A stretch of 64,000 bases of DNA from Paenibacillus sp. OV219 (GCF_900110075.1 NZ_FOCJ01000016.1:1-64000); one strand, 5' to 3'. Shown: positions 29,795 to 43,702, counted from the stretch's first letter. The notes: generated by a model not told the origin, from the letters alone. Numbers and translations are program-made.

Positions 29795-29946
29795 GCCGTG
29801 CTACTGTTTAATGTCATAAACAATGTCGATCCTTCTTCACGGGCGGATCAAGCCGGCGGGAGTCTCTCTAATAGAGGCATTCTGCTGGCTGCCAAGACAT
29901 GTAAGCAGCAAGAACAAAGTGAACCAGGACGAAGGAGGGTTGCTCC

Positions 29947-32900
29947 TTGTTGGACGTGAACAACTTCGAGTATATGAAGATTGGATTGGCATCTCCGGAT
30001 AAAATTCGATCGTGGTCCCGCGGAGAAGTTAAGAAACCGGAAACGATCAACTATAGGACTTTGAAACCGGAGAAAGAAGGTCTTTTCTGCGAAAAGATTT
30101 TCGGGCCGACGAAAGACTGGGAATGTCATTGCGGTAAGTACAAACGTGTACGCTATAAAGGCGTCGTTTGTGACCGTTGTGGCGTCGAAGTAACACGTGC
30201 GAAGGTTCGCCGTGAGCGTATGGGTCACATTGAGCTTGCAGCTCCTGTATCTCATATTTGGTACTTCAAAGGAATTCCGAGCCGTATGGGGCTTGCGCTT
30301 GATATGTCTCCTCGTTCGCTTGAAGAGATTATCTATTTTGCATCTTATGTGGTAACTGATCCAGGAGATACTCCGCTTGAGAAGAAGCAGCTACTCTCGG
30401 AGAAAGAATACCGCAGCTACCGTGAGAAATACGGGTATGGCTTCCATGCTGGCATGGGTGCTGAAGCAGTGAAGAAGTTGCTTCAAGACATTGATGTTGA
30501 GCGTGAGCTTGAAACACTGAAAGAAGATCTTCGTACTGCTCAAGGCCAGCGCCGTAACCGTGCGATTAAGCGTCTTGAAGTCATCGAAGCATTCCGTAAC
30601 TCCGGCAATATGCCGGAATGGATGATTCTTGATGTTCTGCCTGTTATTCCTCCTGAGCTTCGTCCGATGGTACAACTCGATGGCGGTCGTTTTGCAACGT
30701 CTGACCTGAATGACTTGTATCGCCGTGTTATTAACCGTAACAACCGTCTAAAGCGTCTGCTCGATCTCGGTGCGCCGGATATTATCGTGCAGAACGAGAA
30801 GCGTATGCTTCAAGAAGCGGTTGATGCATTAATAGATAACGGTCGTCGTGGCCGCCCGGTAACGGGTCCAGGTAACCGTCCGCTCAAATCGCTTAGCCAT
30901 ATGCTTAAAGGTAAACAAGGACGTTTCCGTCAGAACTTGCTCGGTAAACGGGTTGACTATTCCGGTCGTTCCGTTATCGTTGTCGGTCCTAGCTTGAAAA
31001 TGTACCAATGTGGTTTGCCGAAAGAAATGGCGCTCGAGCTCTTCAAACCGTTCGTAATGAAGGAGCTTGTCAACAAAGGTCTCGCGCACAACATTAAGAG
31101 TGCGAAACGTAAAGTTGAACGAGTGAGCCCTGAAGTATGGGATGTGCTTGAAGAAGTAATTCGGGAGCATCCAGTTCTATTGAACCGTGCTCCAACCCTT
31201 CACCGTTTGGGTATTCAAGCGTTTGAACCGATTCTTGTTGAAGGCCGTGCGATTAAACTTCATCCGCTCGTTTGTACAGCATACAACGCTGACTTCGACG
31301 GTGACCAAATGGCCGTTCACGTACCACTTTCCGCTGAGGCGCAAGCAGAAGCACGTTTGCTGATGCTCGCATCGGGTAACATTTTGAACCCGAAAGACGG
31401 TAAGCCGGTCGTTACACCTTCCCAAGATATGGTTCTAGGCAGCTACTACCTGACAATGGACAACAAAGAGGCGCTAGGTGCAGGTTCGGTATTTGCTAAC
31501 GTTAACGAGGCCATTTCCGCTTACCAACGCGGTATCGTATCGCTGCACGCACGTATCTTTATTCCAGTTAAGGTGCTTAAGAAAACGTCCTTTACCGATG
31601 CACAGCAGAAGGCGCTGATTTGCACAACTGTCGGTAAAGTCATTTTCAACGAAATTTATCCTGCGGACTTCCCGTACATCAATGAGCCTACAAAGGTGAA
31701 CCTGCTGAACGGAACTCCGGATAAATATTTTGTCCATGAAAAGGGCGCTGATTTACTGAAGTTTATGGATGCCTTGGCAACTGTTGGTGGCGTCGGCAAG
31801 GAATACCTCGGTCTTATCATTGCTGAGTGTTTCCGTCAGTACCACACAACTCGGACTTCCATAATGCTTGACCAAATTAAACAACTTGGGTTCACATACT
31901 CGACACGTGCGGGTATTACTGTTGCGGTATCAGATGTTATTGTGCCGCCGGAGAAACAGGAGATCCTGAGAGAGTCCGAAGATAAAGTAAAGATCGTATC
32001 GAATCAATACCGTCGCGGTTTGATCACGAACGAAGAACGTTATGACCGTGTTATCGAAATTTGGAGTAAGACGAAAGATCAAATTACCGATGTTCTCATG
32101 AAGTCGATGGATCGTTATAACTCCATCATGCTCATGGTGGACTCCAAAGCACGGGGTAACAAATCGCAAATTACACAGCTCGGCGGTATGCGTGGTCTGA
32201 TGGCCAATCCGTCAGGTCGTATCATCGAGTTGCCAATCAAATCGAACTTCCGTGAAGGTCTGACAGTTCTCGAGTACTTCATCTCGACGCACGGTGCGCG
32301 TAAAGGTCTTGCCGATACAGCTCTGCGTACAGCTGACTCGGGTTACTTGACTCGTCGTCTCGTTGACGTTGCACAAGACGTTATCGTGCGCGAAGATGAC
32401 TGCGGAACAGATAAAGGCTTTAGAGTTAGTAAAATTCAAGACGGTAAAGAGGTTATCGAAGACCTGTATGACCGTATTGAAGGCCGCTACTCCTTCGAGA
32501 CCGTTCGCAATCCGCAAACGGGTGAAGTTATTCTTCACCGCAATCAACTGATTGACTCGAATAAAGCGGAGGAACTAATTGCTGCAGGTGTTGAAAGCTT
32601 GCAAATCCGTTCCGTACTCAGCTGCCGTGCGCGTCATGGCGTATGTAAAATCTGTTACGGACGTAACCTGGCAACAGGTAAATTCGTTGAAATCGGTGAA
32701 GCGGTCGGTATTATCGCAGCGCAATCGATCGGGGAACCAGGAACACAGCTTACAATGCGTACATTCCATACCGGTGGTGTTGCCGGCGATGATATCACGC
32801 AAGGTTTGCCGCGTATCCAGGAGCTCTTCGAAGCGCGTAACCCGAAAGGTCAAGCGATCATTTCTGAAATCGACGGTGTCATTAAAGACATCCGTGAGAC

Positions 32901-33573
32901 GAAGGACCGCCGTGAAATCGAAGTCCAGGGTGAAGCTGAGACGAAGATATACACAGTCACCTTTGGTTCGCGTATCCGTGCCGTCAAAGGCAAACAGATT
33001 GAAGCCGGCGATGAACTGACAGACGGCTCGATCGATCCGAAGGATATGCTCCGTATCAAAGGTATCCGTGGCGTTCAGAACTACATTCTGCAAGAAGTTC
33101 AGCGCGTATACCGGAACCAAGGGGTAGAAATCAACGACAAGCATATCGAAGTTATGGTAAAGCAAATGCTTCGTAAGATCCGTATCATTGAAGCAGGCGA
33201 CACACCGCTATTGCCAGGTGCATTCGTCGATATCCATGAGTACGAAGCGAATAACCGTGAAGCAATTCTAGCTGGCAAAGAGCCAGCTGTTGCGAAACCG
33301 GTATTGCTTGGTATTACCAAAGCATCGCTTGAGACAGATTCCTTCTTGTCCGCAGCTTCCTTCCAAGAGACAACTCGTGTCTTGACGGATGCAGCAATCA
33401 AAGGAAAAGTCGATCAGTTGCTTGGTCTCAAAGAGAACGTTATTATCGGTAAACTTATCCCTGCAGGTACAGGTATGCAGCGTTATCGCAGCGTACACGT
33501 TGCCGGTATGGATGATGTGCTAAGCCCTGAAGTGCAACAAGCAGAAGCAGAGAGCGTGCCTGTAGAGTCATAA
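29947..33573 (+). CDS. rpoC: RNA polymerase beta' subunit
   Basis: 1208 residues. The N-terminal zinc site is [20 protein letters not shown]. The catalytic NADFDGDQM holds the three Asp that bind Mg2+. A second zinc cluster lies in [13 protein letters not shown], and the trigger-loop region [20 protein letters not shown] is intact. TTG at 29947 follows GAAGGAGGGT and gives [10 protein letters not shown], the usual Bacilli N-terminus. It is 152 bp after rpoB. Confidence 0.97.
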   Translation: MLDVNNFEYMKIGLASPDKIRSWSRGEVKKPETINYRTLKPEKEGLFCEKIFGPTKDWECHCGKYKRVRYKGVVCDRCGVEVTRAKVRRERMGHIELAAPVSHIWYFKGIPSRMGLALDMSPRSLEEIIYFASYVVTDPGDTPLEKKQLLSEKEYRSYREKYGYGFHAGMGAEAVKKLLQDIDVERELETLKEDLRTAQGQRRNRAIKRLEVIEAFRNSGNMPEWMILDVLPVIPPELRPMVQLDGGRFATSDLNDLYRRVINRNNRLKRLLDLGAPDIIVQNEKRMLQEAVDALIDNGRRGRPVTGPGNRPLKSLSHMLKGKQGRFRQNLLGKRVDYSGRSVIVVGPSLKMYQCGLPKEMALELFKPFVMKELVNKGLAHNIKSAKRKVERVSPEVWDVLEEVIREHPVLLNRAPTLHRLGIQAFEPILVEGRAIKLHPLVCTAYNADFDGDQMAVHVPLSAEAQAEARLLMLASGNILNPKDGKPVVTPSQDMVLGSYYLTMDNKEALGAGSVFANVNEAISAYQRGIVSLHARIFIPVKVLKKTSFTDAQQKALICTTVGKVIFNEIYPADFPYINEPTKVNLLNGTPDKYFVHEKGADLLKFMDALATVGGVGKEYLGLIIAECFRQYHTTRTSIMLDQIKQLGFTYSTRAGITVAVSDVIVPPEKQEILRESEDKVKIVSNQYRRGLITNEERYDRVIEIWSKTKDQITDVLMKSMDRYNSIMLMVDSKARGNKSQITQLGGMRGLMANPSGRIIELPIKSNFREGLTVLEYFISTHGARKGLADTALRTADSGYLTRRLVDVAQDVIVREDDCGTDKGFRVSKIQDGKEVIEDLYDRIEGRYSFETVRNPQTGEVILHRNQLIDSNKAEELIAAGVESLQIRSVLSCRARHGVCKICYGRNLATGKFVEIGEAVGIIAAQSIGEPGTQLTMRTFHTGGVAGDDITQGLPRIQELFEARNPKGQAIISEIDGVIKDIRETKDRREIEVQGEAETKIYTVTFGSRIRAVKGKQIEAGDELTDGSIDPKDMLRIKGIRGVQNYILQEVQRVYRNQGVEINDKHIEVMVKQMLRKIRIIEAGDTPLLPGAFVDIHEYEANNREAILAGKEPAVAKPVLLGITKASLETDSFLSAASFQETTRVLTDAAIKGKVDQLLGLKENVIIGKLIPAGTGMQRYRSVHVAGMDDVLSPEVQQAEAESVPVES

Positions 33574-33607
33574 TTGACTTAGATGCATGATCTAGAGCGT
33601 GAAGGCG

Positions 33608-33658
33608 AAGAGCGTGCTGAACGGCTGTGTATTCGTACACATTCGTTTAGTCGCTCTT
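33608..33658 (+). terminator. Long UUCG hairpin after rpoC, possible terminator or processing site
   Basis: AAGAGCG/CGCTCTT, CTGAACG/CGTTTAG and TGTGTA/TACACA stack with small internal loops and end in a TTCG tetraloop. A second hairpin (ATCCGT..ACGGAT, 33661-33687) follows. Neither has a strong T-run, so partial termination or RNase processing is as likely as a full stop. Confidence 0.5.
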
Positions 33659-33722
33659 TGATCCGTCATGCTATGCAAAACACGGATCCCATTTATTTAC
33701 ACGATATTCATGGGCAAGATGC

Positions 33723-33752
33723 TTGACATTCGGTTAGGCGAAGTGCTAATAT
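33723..33752 (+). promoter_or_regulatory. Promoter upstream of the L7Ae-like gene and rpsL operon
   Basis: Consensus TTGACA (33723-33728) with an 18-bp spacer to TAATAT (33747-33752), which carries an extended TGc. Confidence 0.65.
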
Positions 33753-33819
33753 GTCGTAGTGTGCCTGATCGCACAACCTCTGCACCTGTCATAATGGTTG
33801 ACCTGGAAGGATGGTTCTG

Positions 33820-34050
33820 ATGCGATTTATTATAGGTAGTAAACAAACGACGAAGATGGTCGAGAAACGTCTCGCCACTACAGTCTATGTTGCGCAAGAT
33901 GCAGATCCGCGGCTAAAGAACAATATTGTTCAGCTTTGCGAGCGAGCAGGAGTGCCAATCACCTGGTCTGATACGATGAAGAGCCTTGGGGAAACCTGCG
34001 GTATTGAAGTTGGGGCAGCGATGGCAGCGGTTATTCCGGAAATCGAATAA
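33820..34050 (+). CDS. rplGB: L7Ae-family K-turn-binding protein (YbxF type)
   Basis: A 76-residue L7Ae/L30e-fold protein. The core is TTVYVAQDADPRLKNNIVQLCERAGVP and the family's CGIEVGAAMAAVI ends it. The Bacillus homologue binds kink-turn RNAs. The ATG at 33820 is nine bases after GGAAGG. An ATG at 33811 directly abuts that site. It sits between rpoC and rpsL, as in other Bacilli. Confidence 0.88.
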   Translation: MRFIIGSKQTTKMVEKRLATTVYVAQDADPRLKNNIVQLCERAGVPITWSDTMKSLGETCGIEVGAAMAAVIPEIE

Positions 34051-34185
34051 AGCAAATATCGTTTTTACTAAGTTGAAAGACAAGGTAGAAACTTTCGTTT
34101 GTCTCTTTATGAACCGCCTGGATCTGTGGGCTTAATAGCCAATATGTCTTGAAATGCTTTACTAAGTGAGGAAGGGGGATGCAAC

Positions 34186-34605
34186 ATGCCAACAATTAAC
34201 CAACTCGTTCGTAAAGGCCGTGAAGCGAAAGTCGTTAAATCGAAATCGCCGGCTTTGCAAAGAGGTTTCAATGCACTGAAACGTGAAGAAACAAACCTGA
34301 GCTCACCTCAAAAGCGCGGTGTTTGTACTCGTGTAGGCACTATGACTCCTAAGAAACCAAACTCCGCTTTGCGGAAATATGCGCGTGTACGTTTGACGAA
34401 CCGCGTTGAGGTTACTGCTTACATCGGCGGTATCGGTCATAACCTTCAAGAGCATAGCGTAGTATTGGTACGCGGCGGCCGGGTAAAAGATCTTCCGGGT
34501 GTTCGTTACCACATCGTTCGCGGCGCGCTTGACACTGCAGGTGTTAACAACCGTAAACAAGCACGTTCCAAATACGGAACAAAACGTCCTAAAGTTAAAA
34601 AATAA
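34186..34605 (+). CDS. rpsL: Ribosomal protein S12
   Basis: A 139-residue decoding-centre protein. [18 protein letters not shown] and [17 protein letters not shown] carry Lys at both positions where streptomycin-resistance changes usually occur, so it looks like the sensitive form. GAAGGGGG precedes the ATG. First of rpsL-rpsG-fusA-tuf. Confidence 0.97.
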   Translation: MPTINQLVRKGREAKVVKSKSPALQRGFNALKREETNLSSPQKRGVCTRVGTMTPKKPNSALRKYARVRLTNRVEVTAYIGGIGHNLQEHSVVLVRGGRVKDLPGVRYHIVRGALDTAGVNNRKQARSKYGTKRPKVKK

Positions 34606-34673
34606 TGAAGGCATAGCCGTTCGCGGTTAGCTTCATCCTAAAATGTAAAACTAAAAGAAAGGGGGACTTCCAC

Positions 34674-35144
34674 ATGCCACGCAAAGGTCCAGTAACGAAA
34701 CGTGACGTGTTGCCAGATCCGGTTTACAGCAGCAAGCTTGTAACTCGTCTGATCAACCGTATCATGATCGATGGTAAACGCGGTACTGCACAAACGATTC
34801 TGTATGATGCGTTTACACTCATCAACGAACGTACGAGCAAAGACCCTATGGAAGTTTTTGAAGCAGCAATTAAGAACATCATGCCAGTACTTGAAGTAAA
34901 GGCTCGCCGTGTCGGCGGTTCGAACTACCAAGTACCGATCGAAGTTAAACCTGAACGTCGTACATCGCTTGGTCTCCGTTGGCTCGTGAACTATTCACGT
35001 AACCGCGGTGAGAAAACGATGGAAGAGCGTTTGGCAGCAGAAATCATTGATGCTTCCAATAACACTGGTTCATCCGTGAAAAAACGCGAAGATACACACA
35101 AAATGGCTGAAGCGAACAAAGCATTCGCTCACTACCGTTGGTAG
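34674..35144 (+). CDS. rpsG: Ribosomal protein S7
   Basis: A 156-residue 16S-binding assembly protein of the 30S head. The signature [22 protein letters not shown] is near the N-terminus and [14 protein letters not shown] NKAFAHYRW ends it. GAAAGGGGG precedes the ATG. It lies 68 bp after rpsL and 29 bp before fusA. Confidence 0.97.
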   Translation: MPRKGPVTKRDVLPDPVYSSKLVTRLINRIMIDGKRGTAQTILYDAFTLINERTSKDPMEVFEAAIKNIMPVLEVKARRVGGSNYQVPIEVKPERRTSLGLRWLVNYSRNRGEKTMEERLAAEIIDASNNTGSSVKKREDTHKMAEANKAFAHYRW

Positions 35145-35173
35145 GATTCGCTTAATCGAAGGGAGACTGAATT

Positions 35174-37252
35174 ATGGCAAGAGAGTTCTCCTTGAAAAAT
35201 ACGCGTAATATCGGGATCATGGCGCATATCGATGCTGGTAAAACGACTACTACAGAGCGGATCCTGTTCTACACAGGCCGTACCCACAAAATCGGCGAGG
35301 TGCACGAAGGTGCAGCTACGATGGACTGGATGGAGCAAGAACAAGAGCGCGGTATCACTATTACATCCGCTGCTACAACTGCTCAATGGAATGGTTACCG
35401 CATCAATATTATCGACACCCCAGGTCACGTTGACTTCACTGTAGAAGTTGAACGTTCCCTACGCGTATTGGACGGGGCCGTAGGTGTATTCAGTGCAAAA
35501 GAAGGCGTAGAGCCGCAATCCGAAACAGTATGGCGTCAAGCTGACCGTTATGGAGTACCGCGTATCGCATACGTTAACAAAATGGACATTATCGGCGCAG
35601 ACTTCCTTAACGTAGTTAGAGATATGCGCCTGCGTCTTAACGCAAATGCAGTGGCAATTCAATTGCCGATCGGTGCAGAGAATGACTTTGTTGGTGTAAT
35701 CGACTTGGTTGAACGAGTTGCTTACAAATACAAAGACGATCTTGGTAAAGATCCGGAGAAAATTGAAATTCCTGCAGAATACAAAGAACAAGTGGAAGAA
35801 CTCCGCTTGGAAATGGTCGAGAAAATTGCTGAGCTTGATGAAGAGCTCACAATTAAATATCTCGAAGGCGAAGAAATTACTATTCCTGAGATCAAATCCG
35901 CACTTCGCAAAGGTGTTTGCGAAGTTAAGATTTTCCCAGTAATCGTTGGTTCCTCGTACCGTAACAAAGGCGTTCAATTGATGCTTGACGCTGTTGTTGA
36001 CTACTTGCCGTCTCCAGTCGATGTTCCTGATATCAAGGGTCACCTTGAAGATGGTACAGAGACGATTCGCAAGTCTGCTGACGATCAACCTTTTGCAGCA
36101 TTGGCGTTCAAAATCATGACTGACCCTTACGTAGGTAAGCTGACGTTCTTCCGCGTGTACTCCGGCGTACTTAGCTCCGGTTCATACGTTGTGAATGCAA
36201 CGAAAGGCAAACGTGAACGGATCGGTCGTATCCTACAGATGCATGCTAACAGCCGTCAAGAAATCAGCGAAGTTTACTCCGGTGATATCGCGGCTGCAGT
36301 AGGTCTGAAAGATACAACTACTGGCGATACGCTTTGTGATGAGAAGTTCCCGGTTATCCTTGAGTCGATGAACTTCCCTGAGCCGGTTATCCAGCTCGCG
36401 GTTGAGCCTAAGACAAAAGCTGACCAAGACAAAATGGGTATTGCTCTTCAAAAGCTGTCTGAGGAAGATCCTACGTTCCGTGCTCACACGGACGAAGAGA
36501 CCGGCCAAACGATTATCGCAGGTATGGGTGAGCTTCACCTTGAGATTCTAGTTGACCGTATGCTTCGTGAATTCAAAGTTGAAACAAACGTTGGTAAACC
36601 ACAAGTTGCTTACCGTGAAACGTTTAAGACAGCTGCGAAGGTCGAAGGTAAATTCGTTCGTCAATCCGGCGGACGCGGTCAATTCGGTCATTGTTGGGTT
36701 GAGTTCTCACCGCTTGAGCCAGGTACAGGTTTTGTCTTTGAAAACAAAACCGTGGGCGGCTCAATTCCGCGTGAGTTCATTGCTCCAATTCAAGCAGGTA
36801 TCGAAGAATCGATGAAAAATGGTGTCGTTGCCGGCTTCCCGGTTGTTGATATCAAAGCAGTCGTTGTCGACGGTTCCTACCATGACGTTGACTCCTCGGA
36901 GATGGCGTTCAAAATTGCTGGATCGATGGCGCTTAAAGCAGCGAAAGAAAAATGTAATCCAATCCTGCTTGAGCCTATCATGAAGGTAGAAGTAACTGTT
37001 CCAGAAGAATACATGGGCGACGTAATGGGTATGCTGAGCTCCCGTCGTGGTCGTATCGAAGGTTCGGACACTCGCCATGGTGCGTTGATCGTTCGTGCTA
37101 AGGTGCCTCTCGCTGAGATGTTTGGTTATTCCACAGTTCTTCGTTCCGGTACACAAGGACGCGGCGTGTTCTCCATGGAGCTTTCGCACTATGAAGAAGT
37201 ACCACGTTCGATCTCGGAAGAAATTGTGTCCAAGTCCAAAGGTTCTGCTTAA
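35174..37252 (+). CDS. fusA: Elongation factor G
   Basis: A 692-residue translocation GTPase with the G motifs [20 protein letters not shown] and NKMD. The C-terminal domain IV/V signature is [29 protein letters not shown], given here in part. GAAGGGAG precedes the ATG. Confidence 0.97.
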   Translation: MAREFSLKNTRNIGIMAHIDAGKTTTTERILFYTGRTHKIGEVHEGAATMDWMEQEQERGITITSAATTAQWNGYRINIIDTPGHVDFTVEVERSLRVLDGAVGVFSAKEGVEPQSETVWRQADRYGVPRIAYVNKMDIIGADFLNVVRDMRLRLNANAVAIQLPIGAENDFVGVIDLVERVAYKYKDDLGKDPEKIEIPAEYKEQVEELRLEMVEKIAELDEELTIKYLEGEEITIPEIKSALRKGVCEVKIFPVIVGSSYRNKGVQLMLDAVVDYLPSPVDVPDIKGHLEDGTETIRKSADDQPFAALAFKIMTDPYVGKLTFFRVYSGVLSSGSYVVNATKGKRERIGRILQMHANSRQEISEVYSGDIAAAVGLKDTTTGDTLCDEKFPVILESMNFPEPVIQLAVEPKTKADQDKMGIALQKLSEEDPTFRAHTDEETGQTIIAGMGELHLEILVDRMLREFKVETNVGKPQVAYRETFKTAAKVEGKFVRQSGGRGQFGHCWVEFSPLEPGTGFVFENKTVGGSIPREFIAPIQAGIEESMKNGVVAGFPVVDIKAVVVDGSYHDVDSSEMAFKIAGSMALKAAKEKCNPILLEPIMKVEVTVPEEYMGDVMGMLSSRRGRIEGSDTRHGALIVRAKVPLAEMFGYSTVLRSGTQGRGVFSMELSHYEEVPRSISEEIVSKSKGSA

Positions 37253-37366
37253 TAGCAGCCTAAGGGTTGGATGATATAAGTTGTACTTTGGCCGGATGAT
37301 GAACCTCACTCGGGGCCATCCGGCCGATCACATAATCTTCTCTATAATTAAGGAGGAATTAGTTCA

Positions 37367-38557
<1,191 letters not shown>

Positions 38558-38587
38558 TGAATTGCAGCGAAAGCTGCAGCTCGCAGG

Positions 38588-38620
38588 CAAACCCTCACTT
38601 TGGTGAGGGTTTGTTTTTTT
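38588..38620 (+). terminator. str operon terminator after tuf
   Basis: CAAACCCTCAC / GTGAGGGTTTG is a perfect 11-bp stem with a TTTG loop and seven T. Confidence 0.92.
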
Positions 38621-38732
38621 CTATAATTTGAGGTTTGCGGTTTTGGTGTGGATTCATTATTATAGGTGAAGACAAAGACGTGCTGATTACAGCAATCAGC
38701 GTTTGCAGCAAGGACATTTGATCGAATCAGAA

Positions 38733-38759
38733 AGTGGCTTCTGAATAAAGCCGCTTTTT
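38733..38759 (+). terminator. Second terminator-like hairpin in the tuf-rpsJ gap
   Basis: AGTGGCTT / AAGCCGCT pairs with one wobble, followed by five T. It may be a fail-safe terminator. The sequence between it and the rpsJ promoter shows no gene. Confidence 0.55.
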
Positions 38760-38890
38760 ATTATGGCTTTTTCTCTGAGTGGAGTTAATAAAGAAGTTGG
38801 TCGATGAGATGCGCAGCAGAGTGAATATTGACAAGCGCGGAGCGCGACGAAGTCATCCAAACTTTTCTTTTAACGAAGCAAACATTTTAG

Positions 38891-38919
38891 TTGCATTCGC
38901 CCAGAGAATTCGATATAAT
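38891..38919 (+). promoter_or_regulatory. Promoter of the S10 operon
   Basis: TTGCAT (38891-38896), 17 bp, then a perfect TATAAT (38914-38919). The predicted leader is about 130 nt long. Confidence 0.75.
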
Positions 38920-38950
38920 ATTGTCTGTTGGTCTGTGACGTTGCGATGAT

Positions 38951-39366
<416 letters not shown>

Positions 39367-39406
39367 TAAAGTACATTTGAAAACCGAAAGGAAATGAGGT
39401 GTCAAC

Positions 39407-40024
39407 ATGAAAGGTATCTTAGGTAAAAAACTTGGAATGACGCAAGTGTTCACCGCTGAAGGTAACGTAGTACCAGTAACGGTTATCGAAGCAGGTCCTT
39501 GTGTTGTTTTGCAGAAGAAAGACCAAGAGAATGATGGATATGTATCCATTCAAGTAGGTTTCTCTGACAAGAAAGCAAACAGAGCAAACAAGCCGGAAAT
39601 CGGCCACGCGAAAAAAGCCGAAACGGCTCCTAAGCGCTACGTTCGTGAATTCCGCGGCATCGCTGAATATGAAGTTGGCCAAGAGCTTAAGGCTGATGTA
39701 TTCGCAGTTGGCGAGTTTGTTGACGTAACGGCAACTTCCAAAGGTAAAGGTTTCCAAGGTAACATCAAACGTTGGAACCAAAGCCGCGGTCCAATGGCAC
39801 ACGGTTCCCGTTATCACCGTGGACCAGGTTCGATGGGTTCGATTCAAGCGAACCGCGTTCCTAAAGGTAAACACCTTCCAGGTCACATGGGTAACGAAAC
39901 AGTTACGATTCAAAACCTTGAAATCGTACGCGTTGATGTTGAACGCAACGTATTGCTCGTTAAAGGCTCCATTCCGGGCCCTAAAAATAGCTTCGTTAAA
40001 GTTAAATCTACGGTGAAGAAATAA
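39407..40024 (+). CDS. rplC: Ribosomal protein L3
   Basis: A 205-residue early-assembly 23S-binding protein whose long loop reaches the peptidyl-transferase centre. It starts [15 protein letters not shown] and contains [19 protein letters not shown] and [15 protein letters not shown]. It lies 40 bp after rpsJ and 25 bp before rplD. Confidence 0.97.
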   Translation: MKGILGKKLGMTQVFTAEGNVVPVTVIEAGPCVVLQKKDQENDGYVSIQVGFSDKKANRANKPEIGHAKKAETAPKRYVREFRGIAEYEVGQELKADVFAVGEFVDVTATSKGKGFQGNIKRWNQSRGPMAHGSRYHRGPGSMGSIQANRVPKGKHLPGHMGNETVTIQNLEIVRVDVERNVLLVKGSIPGPKNSFVKVKSTVKK

Positions 40025-40049
40025 CCGTTAAAGAAAGGAGGAACATGAA

Positions 40050-40673
40050 ATGCCGAAAGTAGCACTTTTTAGCGTGAATGGATCGCAAGTTGGCGAGGTT
40101 GAATTGTCCGAAGCAGTATTCGGTGTTGAACCTAACGTTCACGTATTGCACAGCGCAGTATTGTTGCAGCAAGCTTCTGAACGCAGAGGCACGCACAAGA
40201 CGAAAGGCCGCTCCGAAGTACGTGGTGGCGGACGTAAACCTTGGAAACAAAAAGGTACAGGTCGCGCACGTCAAGGTAGCATTCGCTCCCCGCAATGGGT
40301 TGGCGGTGGTACAGTGTTCGGACCAACACCACGCAGCTACAGCTTCAAACTTCCTAAAAAAGTTCGTCGCTTAGCGATCAAATCTGCATTGTCATCGAAA
40401 GTTATTGATAACGAGATTATCGTTCTTGATCAACTGACATTCGCAGCTCCTAAGACTAAAGAATTCGCAGTTATCCTGAACAACCTGAAAGTGGCTCGCA
40501 AAGCACTTGTTGTTACAGCTAGCTACGAAGATAACGTAGCTCTTTCCGCTCGTAACCTTCCTAACGTGAAGTTCGTTGTAGCCGATGGCATCAATGTTCT
40601 AGATGTTATGAAATACGACAAGCTTATCATCACTAAAGAAGCAGTTGAAAAAGTACAGGAGGTGCTTGCGTAA
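40050..40673 (+). CDS. rplD: Ribosomal protein L4
   Basis: A 207-residue exit-tunnel protein. The basic loop ([24 protein letters not shown], quoted in part) lines the tunnel, followed by the globular Rossmann-like part. AAAGGAGG precedes the ATG. The stop codon shares one base with the rplW start. Confidence 0.97.
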   Translation: MPKVALFSVNGSQVGEVELSEAVFGVEPNVHVLHSAVLLQQASERRGTHKTKGRSEVRGGGRKPWKQKGTGRARQGSIRSPQWVGGGTVFGPTPRSYSFKLPKKVRRLAIKSALSSKVIDNEIIVLDQLTFAAPKTKEFAVILNNLKVARKALVVTASYEDNVALSARNLPNVKFVVADGINVLDVMKYDKLIITKEAVEKVQEVLA

Positions 40674-40963
40674 TGAAAAATCCACGCGATATTATCAAGC
40701 GCCCGATTATCACGGAACAAACGAGCGATTATATGGCGAACAAACGTTATGTTTTCGAAGTTGATCTTCGTGCGAACAAGACTGAGATCAAACTCGCGAT
40801 CCAATCAATCTTCAAAGTAAAAGTAACAAGCGTAAACACGCTTCGCATGCCAGCTAAGCCTAAACGCTATGGCAAACACAGCGGATATACGTCCGAGTGG
40901 AAAAAAGCGATCGTTCAACTGAGCGCTGATAGCAACGAACTTGAGTTTTTCGAAACAGTTTAA
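40673..40963 (+). CDS. rplW: Ribosomal protein L23
   Basis: A 96-residue tunnel-exit protein, docking site for trigger factor and SRP. It has RDIIKRPIITEQTSDYM and VNTLRMPAKPKRYGK. It overlaps rplD by one base (TAATG), so translation is coupled. AGGAGGTG lies inside rplD. Confidence 0.97.
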   Translation: MKNPRDIIKRPIITEQTSDYMANKRYVFEVDLRANKTEIKLAIQSIFKVKVTSVNTLRMPAKPKRYGKHSGYTSEWKKAIVQLSADSNELEFFETV

Positions 40964-41026
40964 TCTTTCGTTCGGGCCGTAGGGTCAACGTGATTAAACA
41001 AGATATCGGTTAAGGAGGGAATCGAA

Positions 41027-41857
41027 GTGCCAGTTAAGAAGTATAAACCGACATCTCCAGCGCGTCGTGGTATGTCCGTCTCGACTTTTGAAGAGATCAC
41101 GACAAGCACACCGGAGAAATCACTTCTTGCGCCGCTTTTCAAAAAAGCAGGTCGTAACAACCAAGGTAAAATTACGGTTCGTCATCACGGTGGCGGCCAT
41201 AAACGTAAATACCGTATCATCGACTTCAAACGTAACAAGGACGGTATCGTAGGTAACGTCGCGACGATCGAATACGATCCGAACCGTACGTCCAACATCG
41301 CACTTATCCACTATGTGGATGGCGAGAAAGCCTACATCATCGCACCAAAAGGTTTGAAAGTTGGGGATAAAATCGTATCTGGCGTGGGTGCAGACATCAA
41401 GATCGGCAACGCATTGCCACTTGAAAACATCCCAGTAGGTACAGTTATCCACAACATCGAATTGAAACCTGGTAAAGGCGGACAATTGGTTCGTGCTGCC
41501 GGTACTGATGCTCAACTTCTTGGTAAAGAAGAGCATTACGTTACAATTCGCTTGACGTCTGGTGAAGTACGTCGTATTCTGAAGAAATGCCGTGCAACAA
41601 TCGGTTCTGTTGGTAACGAAGATCACGAACTCGTGAAAATCGGTAAAGCCGGCCGTTCCCGTTGGATGGGCAAACGTCCTGAAGTTCGTGGTGTTGTAAT
41701 GAACCCTAACGATCACCCACACGGTGGTGGTGAAGGCCGTGCACCAATCGGACGTAAATCGCCTATGTCGCCATGGGGTAAACCAACTCTCGGCGCCAAA
41801 ACGCGTAAGAAGAAGAAAGCATCGAGCCAATACATTATTCGTCGTCGTACGAAGTAA
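41027..41857 (+). CDS. rplB: Ribosomal protein L2
   Basis: A 276-residue protein needed for subunit joining and peptidyl transfer. The conserved [21 protein letters not shown], with its key His, is present near the C-terminus, followed by a basic tail. It starts with GTG after TAAGGAGGG. Confidence 0.97.
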   Translation: MPVKKYKPTSPARRGMSVSTFEEITTSTPEKSLLAPLFKKAGRNNQGKITVRHHGGGHKRKYRIIDFKRNKDGIVGNVATIEYDPNRTSNIALIHYVDGEKAYIIAPKGLKVGDKIVSGVGADIKIGNALPLENIPVGTVIHNIELKPGKGGQLVRAAGTDAQLLGKEEHYVTIRLTSGEVRRILKKCRATIGSVGNEDHELVKIGKAGRSRWMGKRPEVRGVVMNPNDHPHGGGEGRAPIGRKSPMSPWGKPTLGAKTRKKKKASSQYIIRRRTK

Positions 41858-41926
41858 TAGGCGCCTCGGCGTCATCTGCTTAACGCACGGCGCCCACGTA
41901 ACAATAGCGTGAAGGGAGGATCATCC

Positions 41927-42208
41927 ATGGGTCGCAGTTTGAAGAAAGGTCCGTTTATCGACGGCTACCTGCTTAAGAAAGTTGAAGTTCTGAACGAAAC
42001 GGAAAAGAAGACTGTTGTCAAAACTTGGTCGCGTCGTTCTACAATTTTCCCGCAATTCATCGGACACACGTTCGCTGTTTATGACGGTAAAAAACACGTA
42101 CCGGTATATGTGACAGAAGATATGGTTGGCCACAAACTCGGTGAGTTCGCGCCAACGCGTTCGTATAAAGGTCACGGTAACGACGACAAGAAGACAGGCC
42201 GTCGTTAA
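41927..42208 (+). CDS. rpsS: Ribosomal protein S19
   Basis: A 93-residue 30S head protein contacting S13. It starts [18 protein letters not shown] and contains [24 protein letters not shown] and [14 protein letters not shown]. The ATG at 41927 follows AAGGGAGG. The upstream GTG at 41909 is rejected. Confidence 0.97.
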   Translation: MGRSLKKGPFIDGYLLKKVEVLNETEKKTVVKTWSRRSTIFPQFIGHTFAVYDGKKHVPVYVTEDMVGHKLGEFAPTRSYKGHGNDDKKTGRR

Positions 42209-42253
42209 TCGGTTAAATAGTTAAGGTCATAAAGTTTGAGAGGAGGTTCATCC

Positions 42254-42589
42254 ATGCAACAAGCTAAAGCGTTCGCTAATCACGTCCGCATTGCACCTCG
42301 TAAAGCTCAATTGGTTGTTGATTTGATTCGTGGTAAGCAAGTTGGCGAAGCAATCGCTATCCTGCGTCACACGCCAAGATCAGCATCTCCAATCGTTGAG
42401 AAGTTGCTGAATTCCGCTATCGCAAACGCGGAGCACAACTACCAATTGGACGTGAATAAATTGGTCATTTCACAAGTATTTGTGAACCAAGGACCAACAA
42501 TGAAACGTTTCCGCCCGCGCGCAATGGGCCGTGCTAGCCGAATTAATAAGAGAACCAGCCACATTACTTTGGTGGTATCCGAAAAATAA
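42254..42589 (+). CDS. rplV: Ribosomal protein L22
   Basis: A 111-residue protein with a beta-hairpin in the exit tunnel (about 80-95, [19 protein letters not shown]). It starts at 42254 after GAGGAGG. It lies 13 bp before rpsC. Confidence 0.97.
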   Translation: MQQAKAFANHVRIAPRKAQLVVDLIRGKQVGEAIAILRHTPRSASPIVEKLLNSAIANAEHNYQLDVNKLVISQVFVNQGPTMKRFRPRAMGRASRINKRTSHITLVVSEK

Positions 42590-42602
42590 GGAGGGAAAAC
42601 GT

Positions 42603-43265
42603 GTGGGACAAAAAGTAAATCCGGTCGGACTTCGTATTGGTATTATCCGTGATTGGGAGTCCAAATGGTACGCTGGTAAAGACTTCGGCGACTTGCTTAT
42701 GGAAGACGTAAAAATCCGTGAGCACCTGAAGAACAAACTTAAAGATGCGGCAGTTTCCAAGTTCGAAATCGAACGTGCAGCTAACCGCGTTAACGTTACA
42801 ATTCATACAGCTAAGCCTGGTATGGTAATTGGTAAAGGCGGTTCCGAAGTTGAAACACTTCGTTCCGAGCTTTCGAAAATTGCTAAAGGCAAAAAAGTGC
42901 ACATCAACATCTCCGAGATTAAACATCCTGAGCTGGATGCGGTTCTCGTAGCTGAAAGCATTGCACAACAACTTGAACGCCGGATTTCCTTCCGTCGTGC
43001 AATGAAACAATCGATCCAACGTACGCTCCGTTCTGGCGCGAAAGGTATCAAAACTGCCGTTAGCGGCCGTCTTGGTGGCGCTGAGATCGCTCGTTCGGAA
43101 AGCTATAGCGAAGGTACAGTTCCTCTTCATACGCTGCGTGCGGATATTGACTATGGAACAGCGGAAGCACATACAACTTACGGCCGTATCGGCGTTAAAG
43201 TATGGATCTACCGCGGTGAAATCCTTCCAACTAAGAAGAAAGCTCCACAGGAAGGAGGCAACTAA
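42603..43265 (+). CDS. rpsC: Ribosomal protein S3
   Basis: A 220-residue protein at the mRNA entry channel with a KH domain ([19 protein letters not shown]) and a C-terminal domain ([23 protein letters not shown], in part). The GTG at 42603 follows AAGGAGGG. The frame extension back into rplV is rejected. It ends two bases before rplP. Confidence 0.97.
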   Translation: MGQKVNPVGLRIGIIRDWESKWYAGKDFGDLLMEDVKIREHLKNKLKDAAVSKFEIERAANRVNVTIHTAKPGMVIGKGGSEVETLRSELSKIAKGKKVHINISEIKHPELDAVLVAESIAQQLERRISFRRAMKQSIQRTLRSGAKGIKTAVSGRLGGAEIARSESYSEGTVPLHTLRADIDYGTAEAHTTYGRIGVKVWIYRGEILPTKKKAPQEGGN

Positions 43266-43267
43266 TC

Positions 43268-43702
43268 ATGTTGGTACCTAAACGTGTCAAACATCGTAAA
43301 CAACAACGCGGTCACATGAAAGGTCGTGCAAAAGGCGGCGCTGAAGTAGTATTCGGCGAATTCGGTCTGCAAGCACTTGAGCCTTCATGGATCACTAACC
43401 GTCAAATCGAAGCAGCGCGTATCGCGATGACTCGTTACATCAAACGTGGCGGTAAAGTATGGATTAAGATTTTCCCAGATAAACCGATTACTCAGAAGCC
43501 TCTTGAAGTTCGGATGGGTAGCGGTAAAGGTAACGTAGAAAAATGGGTTGCTGTCGTAAAACCGGGCAAAATAATGTTCGAGCTTGCTGGCGTATCTGAA
43601 GAGATCGCACGTGAAGCTATGCGTCTTGCAGCACATAAACTACCAGTAAAAACGAAGTTCGTGAAACGCGAAGAAGTGGGTGGTGAAGCAAATGAAAGCT
43701 AA
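43268..43702 (+). CDS. rplP: Ribosomal protein L16
   Basis: A 144-residue protein near the A-site tRNA elbow. It starts [20 protein letters not shown] and contains [30 protein letters not shown] lies in the 3' end of rpsC. It overlaps rpmC by 11 bp. Confidence 0.97.
   Translation: MLVPKRVKHRKQQRGHMKGRAKGGAEVVFGEFGLQALEPSWITNRQIEAARIAMTRYIKRGGKVWIKIFPDKPITQKPLEVRMGSGKGNVEKWVAVVKPGKIMFELAGVSEEIAREAMRLAAHKLPVKTKFVKREEVGGEANES

Noticed and set aside
34300-34520. Streptomycin-resistance change in rpsL
   Set aside because: Both key lysines (in PKKPNS and GGRVKDLPG) are present.
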